Source of the DNA: Ancylobacter novellus
GTDB taxonomy: Bacteria; Pseudomonadota; Alphaproteobacteria; Rhizobiales; Methylopilaceae
Direction: 5' to 3'
Assembly (NCBI GenBank): GCA_003241695.1
Contig: QFPN01000007.1
Location: 62,001 to 126,000 of the forward strand
DNA length: 64,000 bases
Shown: positions 15,659 through 23,270 of the stretch, one piece after another
Position numbering within the stretch: the first letter of the stretch is position 1
Layout of the letters: each line of letters starts with the position of its first letter
Made by a program: the position numbers and the translations under genes
Notes under the pieces: generated by a model
The model's input: the letters and a program-made list of their open reading frames with translations, nothing else
Told to the model about the DNA's origin: nothing
Database searches by the model: none

Positions 15659-16684
15659 GCGGATCTCGTGGAGCCAGACGGACAGATTCTTTGTCATCTC
15701 GGTCGGTGATTGGCAGGCCTCGAACGCGGACATACGATCGATTTTTCTTAACGAAAAATCCCTTTTGGCCCCTTCACTGCGCAATCCATCGTTCCGCAAG
15801 GATGTGCATGTCCCGGCAATCAATCGATCCCAGTAATCGTGCCTATCCAAACCAAGCTCTTGGTAGCTGAGCACGCGCTCCGGAAATCTGCGGGCATAAA
15901 GGGGATACCAGTCCAACCTGCGCTCAAGGTGCGTCATCTCTTGCTGGACACCAGAAAGACGCGCAAATATTTGCGGATCGCGATATCCCTCGAGGACAAA
16001 CCCAACTAATCGATGTAGCGCGCCATCATCGTACGCGTACCAATCTTCCCCGGCACGGGCCCCGAGCTCAGCCAACATCACGAGAGGGAGAGCGGAAAAA
16101 TCATGATACATCCAAGCCCTCCGGCCCCGGCGAGCCTCCTTCGTCAGGTGCCCATCTCGCTGAATGTCAAGTCGGCTTTTTCGATAAGCTTCGCGCGCAT
16201 GATCGATCAGCGCGTCGTCCTTAAGCGCTCGGCCTACGGCACCAACACTGAAAGCTGACCAATAAAAATGATTGTTCCTTCGGTCCGGACGAACGTCAGG
16301 TGCCATTGAAACCCCTGCTGCAAGATCGTGCAGCCATGGCCTGATTGCTTCCTTTTCCTTTTCAGGAATGTCAGCCTCGGCTCTTAAGTAGGCCATGGCG
16401 GCAGCGGCTGTTGCCCACCGCCGAATAAAGCGCCCCTGTACGGTCGTTGGCGGCTGGATCATTGAGCGTTGTCGCGCCCAATCTGAGAGCCAAGCGCCAA
16501 CGCACGCGCCTGCGCCGGGCCGCCACGCCATCCCGCGCCTTTCGCCCGGTCGGAATGCCAGGTCGACCCGCAACCGCTGTCCTGCGCGGGCGCGGCGGAT
16601 ATGGACGGCGTTCGCGCCCCGTAGCGTGAAGGAATTCAGATCGATCGACGCCAGAGGCTCGGCGGTGCGCCGGTCCAGCGGCAA
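15638..16684 (-). CDS. Alginate-lyase-like protein (PL5 family), probably 5'-truncated
   Basis: From about residue 60 onward the protein resembles the alginate lyase AlgL: RNNHFYWSAFSVGA carries the Asn-His active-site pair (residues 138-139), RRAWMYH has the conserved Tyr (193), and DPQIFARLSGVQQEMTHLERR matches the C-terminal helices. AlgL cleaves mannuronate linkages by beta-elimination in the periplasm. Here there is no signal peptide, and the first 60 residues are Arg-rich and unlike the family, so the N-terminal part of the fold is missing; the upstream AraC gene leaves no room for it. An internal ATG at 16531 is an alternative start. It may be a decaying remnant. Confidence 0.6.
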   Translation of the reverse strand: MPLDRRTAEPLASIDLNSFTLRGANAVHIRRARAGQRLRVDLAFRPGERRGMAWRPGAGACVGAWLSDWARQRSMIQPPTTVQGRFIRRWATAAAAMAYLRAEADIPEKEKEAIRPWLHDLAAGVSMAPDVRPDRRNNHFYWSAFSVGAVGRALKDDALIDHAREAYRKSRLDIQRDGHLTKEARRGRRAWMYHDFSALPLVMLAELGARAGEDWYAYDDGALHRLVGFVLEGYRDPQIFARLSGVQQEMTHLERRLDWYPLYARRFPERVLSYQELGLDRHDYWDRLIAGTCTSLRNDGLRSEGAKRDFSLRKIDRMSAFEACQSPTEMTKNLSVWLHEIRSSMPQG

Positions 16685-17607
16685 AATGCGCGGGAGAAAT
16701 GTGCGACGTCCTGATAACCAAGTCGAATAGCGGTCTCCGTGACAGAGCGTCCGGAGCTAAGCATGTCCTTCGAGGCGTCCAGATCCGACTCTGTCGAGAG
16801 CGCTGAGAACGTCCGCCCCGACCGGGAAAGCTTTCGCTGTAGAGTGCGCCGCGTCATGCCAAGGCGGGCCGCGACGGCGGCGACGCCAAAACGGCCAGCG
16901 TCCCGCTCGAGCCCGATCATCAGGCGGACGACTTCGGGAAGATCATCTTCGGCGGGCACATCAATGGACCGATCCTCAACGGGAGGAACGTCGGGAGCGG
17001 GGCATTCCAACCAGGAGACGGGAAACACGAGCGCGGCCTTCGGCCCGACGTGGATTTCGCTTCGGAAGGCTTGTTCGATCTGGGCCTTTCCTGCGAGCGA
17101 TCCCGGAATTTCGATATGGCCAGGGCACCAGCGAGGCCCGGCAAACTTGCGCACCAAGGTGAGCATGTAGCCGAGCGCAAGCAGCTCGTTCTTCTGCCGC
17201 CCAAGCGTCAGCGGCGCCGTTATTTCATAAGACCAGACCGCCATGCCGTCGCGAAATCGCAGTTCCGTCAGCGTAGCGGCTTGCAGGAGGCGACCATATT
17301 CGAGATAGGCGAGCGACAGCGCAGCTCCGAGGTCCGGAAAGGAGAGGATACGCCGGCCGTAGGGCCCGAGCCCGTCGAGCCCGGCCCGGAGCGAAAGCCG
17401 CGCCGGTAGGGCGTCGTCCCCAATCAACCGCGCAGCGCGTTCGACAAGCCGGAACTGATCTTTCAGCAGGATGATCGCATCCGGCCGCTCGAGCAAAGCG
17501 ATCGGCAGATCCGCGTCGCGGAACAGACGCCGCGCCGAGCCTCCTGCCTCCTCCACCGCTTCCACGACGGGGCCCATCGTGCTCGCGCGGGTCAGCGCCA
17601 GCGTCAC
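16636..17607 (-). CDS. AraC family transcriptional regulator
   Basis: A protein of 323 residues: an N-terminal ligand-binding domain of the OruR/Arabinose_bd type (about residues 15-200, with GPYGRRILSFPDLGAALSLAYLEYGRLL) and a C-terminal pair of helix-turn-helices of AraC type, including VAARLGMTRRTLQRKL near residue 245 and IRLGYQDVAHFSRAFCRWTGAPPSLWR at the end. It should activate or repress nearby genes in response to a small ligand. It starts at the ATG at 17607 and is divergent from the cupin gene; the 108-base gap likely holds a shared control region. Confidence 0.88.
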   Translation of the reverse strand: MTLALTRASTMGPVVEAVEEAGGSARRLFRDADLPIALLERPDAIILLKDQFRLVERAARLIGDDALPARLSLRAGLDGLGPYGRRILSFPDLGAALSLAYLEYGRLLQAATLTELRFRDGMAVWSYEITAPLTLGRQKNELLALGYMLTLVRKFAGPRWCPGHIEIPGSLAGKAQIEQAFRSEIHVGPKAALVFPVSWLECPAPDVPPVEDRSIDVPAEDDLPEVVRLMIGLERDAGRFGVAAVAARLGMTRRTLQRKLSRSGRTFSALSTESDLDASKDMLSSGRSVTETAIRLGYQDVAHFSRAFCRWTGAPPSLWRRSI

Positions 17608-17715
17608 CGCACCCTCCCGGCCGGCGACGATTGGCGCGAAATGGCAAGCGAGCGACCCGGCGCGCTCCTAGCCTTCCCCACGTCGCGCGCTTCGGGACGC
17701 TCAGGGGAGGACGAA

Positions 17716-18150
17716 ATGTCCGAATATCGCTTTGACGATCGCAACATCACGTGGCGGACCATCGAGGGGTTCGACAACATCGCCTATCATATTCTCAGCG
17801 TCGATGAAGAGACTCGGATTGTCGATCTGCTCTTCAAGTTCTCCGCCAACGGAAAGATCGCTCTTCATCGTCATATGGCAGACTACAAGACGCTCGTGCT
17901 TCAGGGCGAGCTGCGGATTTATCAGCCGAACGGGGATCTCAAGGAAATTCGGCCCGTCGGGAGCTACGTGTCGGCTAAGGCAGGCGGAGAGCCGCACACA
18001 GAGGGCGGAGGCGATCGCGACGCGATCGTGTACTTCACCAACCGGAACGTAGACGGGCCGGTCTATGAGATCCTGGGCCCCGCGAACGAGATTGTCGCGA
18101 CGTTCGGAATCCCGGAGTTCAAGGCGCTTTTCGACACGCAGGCCGATTAG
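17716..18150 (+). CDS. Cupin-domain protein
   Basis: A protein of 144 residues forming a single beta-barrel cupin. The first metal motif is in ALHRHMADYKTLVLQGE (two His and a Glu, residues 57-73), and the second half has EPHTEGGGDRDAIVYFTNRN with His near 98. Such small cupins act as sensors, isomerases or dioxygenases. The ATG at 17716 follows a clear GGGGAGG. It is divergent from the AraC regulator, which is its likely controller. The reaction cannot be inferred. Confidence 0.78.
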   Translation: MSEYRFDDRNITWRTIEGFDNIAYHILSVDEETRIVDLLFKFSANGKIALHRHMADYKTLVLQGELRIYQPNGDLKEIRPVGSYVSAKAGGEPHTEGGGDRDAIVYFTNRNVDGPVYEILGPANEIVATFGIPEFKALFDTQAD

Positions 18151-18268
18151 GAGCGGCCGCCCTGCACGGCCGCAGCGCTTACCGACCCCGACGGAAGGCG
18201 CATGGCCGCCGCGTCGCGCCGGCGCATCTGTCCCGAGCTGTCACAGGCAAGGAAAGCGAGGCAAGCAC

Positions 18269-18550
18269 ATGGGCGACATCTCTCACGCCAAAGGCCCGGC
18301 TGTTCACCAGACCGTTCATCTGACGCTCGAGAACGAAAGCGCGAGCGCGGCCTCCGAGCTTCACGGGCGCATCACGCATGTCGGGCTTCTGGAGGTGACG
18401 GCGTCGTTCCTGACGACGACCGGCCCATTCACGGCGACGCTCGCTCATGACTGGTTCGTGCCGGCGGACGCCTCGAACGAATGGAACGTTCGCGCCCGCA
18501 TGGCGGCTGTCGATCCCGCTCCGGCCGAGCCGCGGGCAGCTTCAAGATGA
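18269..18550 (+). CDS. Hypothetical protein, 93 residues
   Basis: A soluble protein with no motif that I recognise; the central part alternates hydrophobic and Thr residues (LLEVTASFLTTTGPFTATLAHDW), suggesting beta strands. It ends opposite the convergent mucR gene, with a strong hairpin between. The ATG at 18269 is the only sensible start; the ribosome site is weak. The protein-like composition and spacing behind the cupin gene support it as real. Confidence 0.5.
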   Translation: MGDISHAKGPAVHQTVHLTLENESASAASELHGRITHVGLLEVTASFLTTTGPFTATLAHDWFVPADASNEWNVRARMAAVDPAPAEPRAASR

Positions 18551-18581
18551 AAAGCCGCCGGCTGGCGCTCGTCTTAACCGA

Positions 18582-18606
18582 GGCGGCCGGAGAAGCTCCG
18601 GCCGCC
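18582..18606. terminator. Perfect hairpin between convergent genes
   Basis: An 11-base perfect GC stem (18582-18592 with 18596-18606) closes a three-base loop, midway between the stop at 18550 (+) and the mucR stop at 18619 (-). It can serve both strands. There is no strong T-run on either side. Confidence 0.6.
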
Positions 18607-18618
18607 CAGGGAGCCAAA

Positions 18619-19071
18619 TTACGCCGCCTTGCGGGACTTCTTGGCCGGCGCTGCAGCAGGAGCCGCCTTCGCCGCCGAGCGCTGCTGTCCCAGACCCATC
18701 TTCTTGGCGAGCTCGGAACGTGCGGCCGCATAGTTCGGCGCGACCATCGGATAGTCGGAGGGCAGGCCCCACTTCGCGCGATAATCCTCAGGCGTCATGT
18801 CGTACTTGGTGCTGAGATGACGCTTCAGCGATTTGAACTGCTTTCCGTCTTCAAGGCAGACGATGTAGTCGGGCGTCACCGACTTCTTGATCGGCACGGC
18901 GGGCTTCAGCTCCGCGACGGGCTCCACAGCCTTCGCACTTCCGACAGTGCTCAGCGCTGAGTGAACCGACTGTATGAGGCCCGGAAGATCGGCCGGCGCG
19001 ACGGAATTGTTTCCGACATACGCGCTGACGACGTCAGCAGTGAGCATGACAACGTCCGATTGATCGTCCAT
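18619..19071 (-). CDS. Ros/MucR family transcriptional regulator
   Basis: A protein of 150 residues with the Ros/MucR zinc-finger domain near residues 65-102: DYIVCLEDGKQFKSLKRHL gives the Cys and His ligands, followed by the diagnostic MTPEDYRAKWGLPSDYPMVAPNYAA. The C-terminal tail is Ala/Lys-rich and basic. MucR proteins bind AT-rich DNA and repress horizontally acquired and envelope genes in alphaproteobacteria. Here it is element-borne, so it may silence the element's own cargo or alter host exopolysaccharide. The intergenic stretch upstream (19072-19180) is notably AT-rich, the kind of DNA it would bind for autoregulation. Confidence 0.92.
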   Translation of the reverse strand: MDDQSDVVMLTADVVSAYVGNNSVAPADLPGLIQSVHSALSTVGSAKAVEPVAELKPAVPIKKSVTPDYIVCLEDGKQFKSLKRHLSTKYDMTPEDYRAKWGLPSDYPMVAPNYAAARSELAKKMGLGQQRSAAKAAPAAAPAKKSRKAA

Positions 19072-19222
19072 GGTAATGCCTTTCAGATGTACTTTTCCTG
19101 ATCGCTCACATGCGCCTGTTTGCGCATCAAATCAATACTGGATGGCGACATAACTCGAGACGATATGCTCGTTTGACAGTGATTTGATTTATTTTGCGAG
19201 GGTCACAGGGAGCGGAAAGACC

Positions 19223-19468
19223 ATGCGCGGAAGTCTTCTAATCGCGGCGACATCCATCCTCGCCCTCTCGATTGCGACAGCCGACGCGCGGAATACGCCC
19301 TGTTCCGGAAAGAAGGGCGGCGTCAAAGGATGCCTGGGCGAGAAGTTCCTTTGCAACGACGGCACCACGAGCGCCTCGAAGCGGACGTGTTCTCGGGGCG
19401 AGGCGGCCGGGACGATCGACGACGATCGTGAGCCGCCGCGGTCAAGACGGCCGGCGGGCTCCGAATGA
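19223..19468 (+). CDS. Small secreted Cys-containing protein
   Basis: A protein of 81 residues with a Sec signal peptide (residues 1-22, ending near ATADA) and a short mature part with four Cys (NTPCSGKKGGVKGC.. and FLCNDGTTSASKRTC), likely two disulfides. This cysteine pattern is found in small proteins next to secreted thermonucleases in Rhizobiales; the function is unknown. The ATG at 19223 follows a purine-rich ribosome site. It overlaps the thermonuclease gene by four bases, so they are coupled. Confidence 0.65.
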   Translation: MRGSLLIAATSILALSIATADARNTPCSGKKGGVKGCLGEKFLCNDGTTSASKRTCSRGEAAGTIDDDREPPRSRRPAGSE

Positions 19469-19956
19469 GAAGCGGGGTCGTCGCGGCCGTGCTCCTGATC
19501 GCCAGCGTGCCGGCCCTCGCGGGAGAGTTAGCCGGCCGGGCGACTGTGGTCGATGGCGATACGATTTACGTCGAAGGCGTCGCGAAGAACGTCCGGCTGT
19601 TCGGCATGGACGCGCCGGAGCGCGGCCAGATCTGCGCCGACGGCGCTGGAAAGCGGTTCCTCTGCGGCGTGCGCGCCGCGACGGAGCTCGCGGCAATCAT
19701 CGGCCGGAACGGGCGCGTAGCGTGCCGTGAGGTCGATCGGGACCGATGGGGCCGCCCCGTCGCGATATGCCGCCTTGGAAGCGTCGACCTGTCCGCCGAG
19801 ATGATCCGGCGCGGTTGGGCCGTCGACTTCGTGCGCTATTCCCGCGGGCGCTATGAGGCCGAGCAGGACGCGGCCCAGGTCGCCGGCGCGGGGCTTTGGG
19901 CGGGCGACTTCGAAGTGCCTTGGGAATGGCGAAAAATCCGCCGGATCAGCCAATAA
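19465..19956 (+). CDS. Secreted thermonuclease (SNase) family protein
   Basis: A protein of 163 residues with a signal peptide (about 1-19) and a staphylococcal-nuclease-like domain: GRATVVDGDTIYVEG (Asp that binds calcium), VRLFGMDAPE (catalytic Arg and Glu) and CREVDRDRWGRPVAICRLG with the second catalytic Arg, ending AGAGLWAGDFEVPWEWR. These enzymes cut DNA and RNA with calcium. It should be exported to the periplasm or outside. It is coupled to the preceding cysteine protein. Confidence 0.9.
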   Translation: MRSGVVAAVLLIASVPALAGELAGRATVVDGDTIYVEGVAKNVRLFGMDAPERGQICADGAGKRFLCGVRAATELAAIIGRNGRVACREVDRDRWGRPVAICRLGSVDLSAEMIRRGWAVDFVRYSRGRYEAEQDAAQVAGAGLWAGDFEVPWEWRKIRRISQ

Positions 19957-20078
19957 GGCATCAACATAGCCTTCGGGGCAGTGAGCAGATGCCGCCAAGC
20001 ACATACGCGGTAATGCTGATGCGGACCTTTGAACTACAATCTAGCTTCGCATCTCGTCAGCCTTTTCGGAGCTCTGCT

Positions 20079-20519
20079 ATGTCCTCGCTTTTCCGGTCGT
20101 TCGCTGTCTTTTCATTGGTCCTTGCCGCCGCGAGTTCCCCGCCTTCCGTTCGAGCCCAGAGCTTAGCTGATCTAAACGAGGCATACGTCGACACGGTTTT
20201 GGCGATAGGAACATTCACCTCGGCGTCACAAGATGTCGCCGTCTACACTGTCCCGGCAAAAAGACGGCTTCGTCTGACCGACGTGATCATGACGAATACG
20301 AGCGGCGGAGTTTGTGACTATCGTATCTTTGTTGGAAACGGTGAAACAAATGAGTTTACAGTCCAGCCTCGATCTACGCTTAAACTAGAATTTAATACGG
20401 GACTGCTTTTTGTTGGACCTACAAATGTCACGATACGCAACACTCCAAGATTTGGCGGGGTAACGCCTTGTGGCCTTGTAACAATTACCGGCCTCTTAAC
20501 TCGCGAACGTAGAAACTAA
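20079..20519 (+). CDS. Secreted hypothetical protein
   Basis: A protein of 146 residues with a signal peptide (about 1-28, ending VRAQS). The mature part is beta-rich and holds two Cys (GVCDYRIFVGNG and TPCGLVTITG) that may pair. The codon usage is AT-richer than in flanking genes, a sign of recent transfer. The start at 20079 was chosen because the signal peptide begins there; the frame is open for 61 codons upstream without a protein-like sequence. No family recognised. Confidence 0.6.
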   Translation: MSSLFRSFAVFSLVLAAASSPPSVRAQSLADLNEAYVDTVLAIGTFTSASQDVAVYTVPAKRRLRLTDVIMTNTSGGVCDYRIFVGNGETNEFTVQPRSTLKLEFNTGLLFVGPTNVTIRNTPRFGGVTPCGLVTITGLLTRERRN

Positions 20520-20554
20520 CGCTTTTAGGCGCGTGAAGGTGGACAGCGAAACTG

Positions 20555-21304
20555 TCAAAAATTAAGCGTGAGCGTGGTCGCCCCGCTGTCCGCCTTGGCC
20601 CCTCGCGCCACAATCACGAGGGAGTCGTCCGGCAACGGCCGCTGCAGCGCCTTCGCCTCTTCCCACGGCGCCCGCAGCCAGATGTCGATCTCTTCCCGTG
20701 TCGTCAGGATGACCGGCATGGCCTTCGGATGGATCGGCGCGACGACTGCGTTCGGCTCCGTCGTGAGGAAGCCGTAGAGGTCCAGGTCGGCCTCCCAGCC
20801 CTTCGACGCCTTGCGGACGCAGGACCACGTCGTCCAGAGGCCGGCGAAGACGCACAGCGGCCGATCCTCGGACAGAGCGAACCACGTCGGCGAGAACTTG
20901 CCGTCCGGCCCGCGCTCGTACTCGCTGAACGACGTCATCGGCACGACGCAGCGGTGCTCGAGGCCGAGCCACCGGGTCCAGTGCTTCGACGAGACATTGC
21001 GGATGTTTGTGGTCCCGCCGTCCGGCTCCATCTTCAGCAGATCGTCGAAGTCGACGTCCTTGCCTTTGGCGCGGAGCTTGTCGGCCCGGTTCTTGGCGGC
21101 GTCGAAAAGAGCCTTCTGGGACGAAGGCATGCCCCACCGCGCCAGCACGAGTTCGCGGCCCTCCGCGCCGTTGCGGACGATCGGGGCCTCATAGTCCGGA
21201 AAGATGCCTGGCATCGGCGGCAGGTTGCCGGCGCGGTCGACCATCGCCCGCGTCAGCTCGCGGATCGCCGCCTGCCCCTTGCTGAGCGAATACAGATTGC
21301 ACAC
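20555..21304 (-). CDS. SOS response-associated peptidase family protein (HMCES/YedK-like)
   Basis: A protein of 249 residues. The GTG start at 21304 puts Cys at position 2 (VCNLYS), the residue that after Met removal crosslinks to abasic sites in single-stranded DNA. Other family marks are LVLARWGMPS, NIRNVSS, RCVVPMTSFSEYE (with the Glu of the active site) and FAGLWTTW, and IHPKAMPVIL with the conserved His. It protects abasic DNA during replication. It is the last gene of a three-gene minus-strand operon. The first 100 residues encoded further upstream in the same frame are not part of it. Confidence 0.92.
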   Translation of the reverse strand: MCNLYSLSKGQAAIRELTRAMVDRAGNLPPMPGIFPDYEAPIVRNGAEGRELVLARWGMPSSQKALFDAAKNRADKLRAKGKDVDFDDLLKMEPDGGTTNIRNVSSKHWTRWLGLEHRCVVPMTSFSEYERGPDGKFSPTWFALSEDRPLCVFAGLWTTWSCVRKASKGWEADLDLYGFLTTEPNAVVAPIHPKAMPVILTTREEIDIWLRAPWEEAKALQRPLPDDSLVIVARGAKADSGATTLTLNF

Positions 21305-21309
21305 GCGCC

Positions 21310-21648
21310 CTACTCCGCCGCGTCCTTCGGCTTGTCGTTCGCTCCGCCCTTGATCACGCGAAGGCGGGCGAGACCTGGAGGGAGATCGGGCGGCAGTTTC
21401 GGACCGGCAAGGTCGGGCAGATAAGCCTTGCAGTTTGGGACATATTTGCGCTCGCGCCGCCGCGGCGTCTCCGATCGATACGGACAGTCGCGGGAGACGT
21501 CGAGCACGACCTCCTCGAGCGACGCCTCCGACCCGAGCCGGGCCGCCAGCCGCGCCAGCCGATAGGCGCCGCGCCGCGGACATTGCACGCACGCAATGCG
21601 GACGATCACCCACGGATAGCCAGAGAGCCGATCCGAGACGTCGTTCAC
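21310..21648 (-). CDS. Conserved hypothetical protein with Cys pairs
   Basis: A protein of 112 residues. A CVQCPRRGAY motif near residue 20, followed by a Cys in SRDCPY and another in PNCKAYLPDL, could form a zinc-binding site. It lies five bases upstream of the YedK-like gene and overlaps the upstream gene by four bases, so it belongs to the same transcript. Related small proteins accompany yedK-like genes in Rhizobiales elements; the function is unknown. Confidence 0.65.
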   Translation of the reverse strand: MNDVSDRLSGYPWVIVRIACVQCPRRGAYRLARLAARLGSEASLEEVVLDVSRDCPYRSETPRRRERKYVPNCKAYLPDLAGPKLPPDLPPGLARLRVIKGGANDKPKDAAE

Positions 21649-21878
21649 GCGGGCCGGGCTGGCTGGAGGCCGCGCCGGTAGCCTAGGGAGACCGCGCGAT
21701 CCGCCTCTGCTCTCGCCCGCTCCACTTCCGCAAGCTGGACCAGCAGCGCGCCGATCGCCTCTCGCGGGTCGCCATGCGCCTGTTCGATCAGCGCCTCAAT
21801 CTCAGCGGCCTGCGCCGCGAGGCGTTCGTCCGCAAACATCTCGTCGATCGACTCGGCCGGCCCCGCCTGTCGTGCCAT
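21645..21878 (-). CDS. Small coiled-coil hypothetical protein
   Basis: A protein of 77 residues, mostly helical and acidic (LAAQAAEIEALIEQAHGDPREAIGALLVQLAEVERARAE). It is the first gene of the operon with the Cys-pair protein and the YedK-like protein. ATG at 21878 follows GAGATGGG; an upstream in-frame ATG at 21914 is less likely. No known domain; it may be a small regulator or structural protein. Confidence 0.5.
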   Translation of the reverse strand: MARQAGPAESIDEMFADERLAAQAAEIEALIEQAHGDPREAIGALLVQLAEVERARAEADRAVSLGYRRGLQPARPA

Positions 21879-21903
21879 GGTCCCATCTCCCTCGTGACGG
21901 GAC

Positions 21904-22092
21904 ATGGATTCCATGAGAACGAATAGAGAACAAGAACCGAATCCCGGACACGAACTTCGAGAGATGGCCAGCGCGATCCGAGCGCTTCAGGTTCGAGCGA
22001 AACGCGCCGGCGAGAGTACGCTTTCGTACCTTCTCGACATGGCTGCGATGGAGGCGGAAGCGCGGGCGCGGCGCGTCCTAAGCGAGTCTTGA
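21904..22092 (+). CDS. Hypothetical helical protein, 62 residues
   Basis: A small, mostly helical protein (MASAIRALQVRAKRAGESTLSYLLDMAAMEAEARARRVL) starting 25 bases from the divergent coiled-coil gene. A strong intrinsic terminator follows ten bases after the stop, which supports it being a real transcribed gene. The alternative start is ATG at 21913. No family recognised. Confidence 0.5.
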   Translation: MDSMRTNREQEPNPGHELREMASAIRALQVRAKRAGESTLSYLLDMAAMEAEARARRVLSES

Positions 22093-22101
22093 CTGAGGAC
22101 A

Positions 22102-22130
22102 AGCCCCGCCGAGCGGCGGGGCTCTTCAGT
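22102..22130 (+). terminator. Rho-independent terminator
   Basis: A nine-base stem (22102-22110 with 22115-22123, AGCCCCGCC against GGCGGGGCT) with a four-base loop is followed by CTTCAGTTCT. It begins ten bases after the 62-residue gene. Confidence 0.7.
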
Positions 22131-22155
22131 TCTAAGCCTGCAGATGCGAGCGGTG

Positions 22156-22557
22156 TCACGCGGCTGCAAGGATAGGCGGTCGGGCGGCGGCGGCAGGAGG
22201 GGGATCATCGTCAGGCCCGCTGGATTCTTTCTTGACGCGGGGAGGCATAATCCCGCGCTTCCGGCGGCGCCTGAAGAACTGGATGGGCCGCGCAGGCGAG
22301 ACCTCATCTGTGTCGAGCGCCCGCAAAGCATCCATGATTGCATCAATCTTCACGATAGCCCCGCTCTCGAGCTGTCTCAGCGTCGGAGCGTGCTCGACGG
22401 CGTGAGCATCAGAGGCCCAGGAGGCGAGCAGAGCGCGTTTCGCCTCGACGTCCAGTGTCCGGTCCGCCAACACCTCTTCAGGATGACAGAAGACAGCTTC
22501 AATGCCCGCCACGCCTCGGGCGAAATCCGACTTTCGCGTGGTTTCGATCTTGGTCAT
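22156..22557 (-). CDS. Conserved hypothetical protein, 133 residues
   Basis: A protein beginning MTKIETTRKSDFARGVAGI, with a helical, acidic first half (FCHPEEVLADRTLDVEAKRALLASWASDAHAVE) and a basic, Pro-rich tail. Similar short proteins are common in Rhizobiales genomes; no function is known. ATG at 22557 follows GGAG; the frame is open to 22788 but that extension is not protein-like. It is convergent with the upstream terminator and isolated on its strand. Confidence 0.6.
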   Translation of the reverse strand: MTKIETTRKSDFARGVAGIEAVFCHPEEVLADRTLDVEAKRALLASWASDAHAVEHAPTLRQLESGAIVKIDAIMDALRALDTDEVSPARPIQFFRRRRKRGIMPPRVKKESSGPDDDPPPAAAARPPILAAA

Positions 22558-22729
22558 CTCCGATCTCCGCAGTTTGCGGGTTTCTGAAATCGCGGGCCGC
22601 GCTGGCTCGCGCAGAAAAATGTGTGATCGTCGAAATGTGACGTCAAGAACTACCCGCAGATCGCGCTTTGCCCGTGATGGGGCGCCGCAGTGCTCAGGAG
22701 CCTTCGCGTTTCCAGCGGCGACGCCTCCG

Positions 22730-22773
22730 AAAACGAAGAAAACGCCCCGCCCGGCGCGAAGCCGACCGGGGCG
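22730..22773 (-). terminator. Minus-strand intrinsic terminator
   Basis: Read on the minus strand, an imperfect 13-base GC stem with a short loop (22743-22773) is followed by TTTTCTTCG. It lies downstream of the minus-strand phage late genes that end at 23248 and would stop their transcript before the 22156-22557 gene. Confidence 0.6.
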
Positions 22774-22853
22774 CCGTAGGTCGCACAAGCCAATTTGCTA
22801 CGACGGGATAACATCTTAGTCTCGTCACTCTTCGAATCAGCGAGGCATCGACC

Positions 22854-23270
22854 ATGGGTACGATTACGTCCGTCGCCAAAGCCTTCTTTGAAGCGTGCGA
22901 GACGGGTGGCGGATGGGAAGCGTGCGAGCGCTTCTGCACGCCTGACGCCAGCTTCTCCGCACAGGCCGACGCTCTTTCAGGCGTTACCACGCTGCGAGAC
23001 TATACCGAATGGATGAAGGGGCTGCTGACCTTCATCCCTGACGGACGCTATGAGGTAAAGTCGTTCGCGACGGACGACGAGCGTCAGAACGTAAGAGCCT
23101 TCGGCGTCTTCAGCGGAACGCACACCGGTGAAGGCGGCCCGTGCGCGCCCACCGGCAAAAGCACCGTAACCGACTACGTTTATTCAATGGAGTTTGACGG
23201 CGAGAAGATCAGCCACATGACAAAGATCTGGAACGACGCTCGCGCCGTCAGAGAGCTTGGCTGGGCCTGA
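22854..23270 (+). CDS. SnoaL/NTF2-like protein
   Basis: A protein of 138 residues with the cone-shaped NTF2-like fold expected of SnoaL-type polyketide cyclases and related proteins: an N-terminal helix (VAKAFFEACETGGGWEAC), then SGVTTLRDYTEWMKGLL and a run of strands ending HMTKIWNDARAVRELGW. Many members are enzymes or binding proteins for small molecules. Its end overlaps the convergent phage gene by 23 bases, marking the border of the phage late region. The role is unknown. Confidence 0.75.
   Translation: MGTITSVAKAFFEACETGGGWEACERFCTPDASFSAQADALSGVTTLRDYTEWMKGLLTFIPDGRYEVKSFATDDERQNVRAFGVFSGTHTGEGGPCAPTGKSTVTDYVYSMEFDGEKISHMTKIWNDARAVRELGWA

Noticed and set aside
16395..16730. Plus-strand frame opposite the lyase N-terminus
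   Set aside because: Considered as the missing N-terminal part in another frame, but it is on the wrong strand and has no lyase-like sequence.
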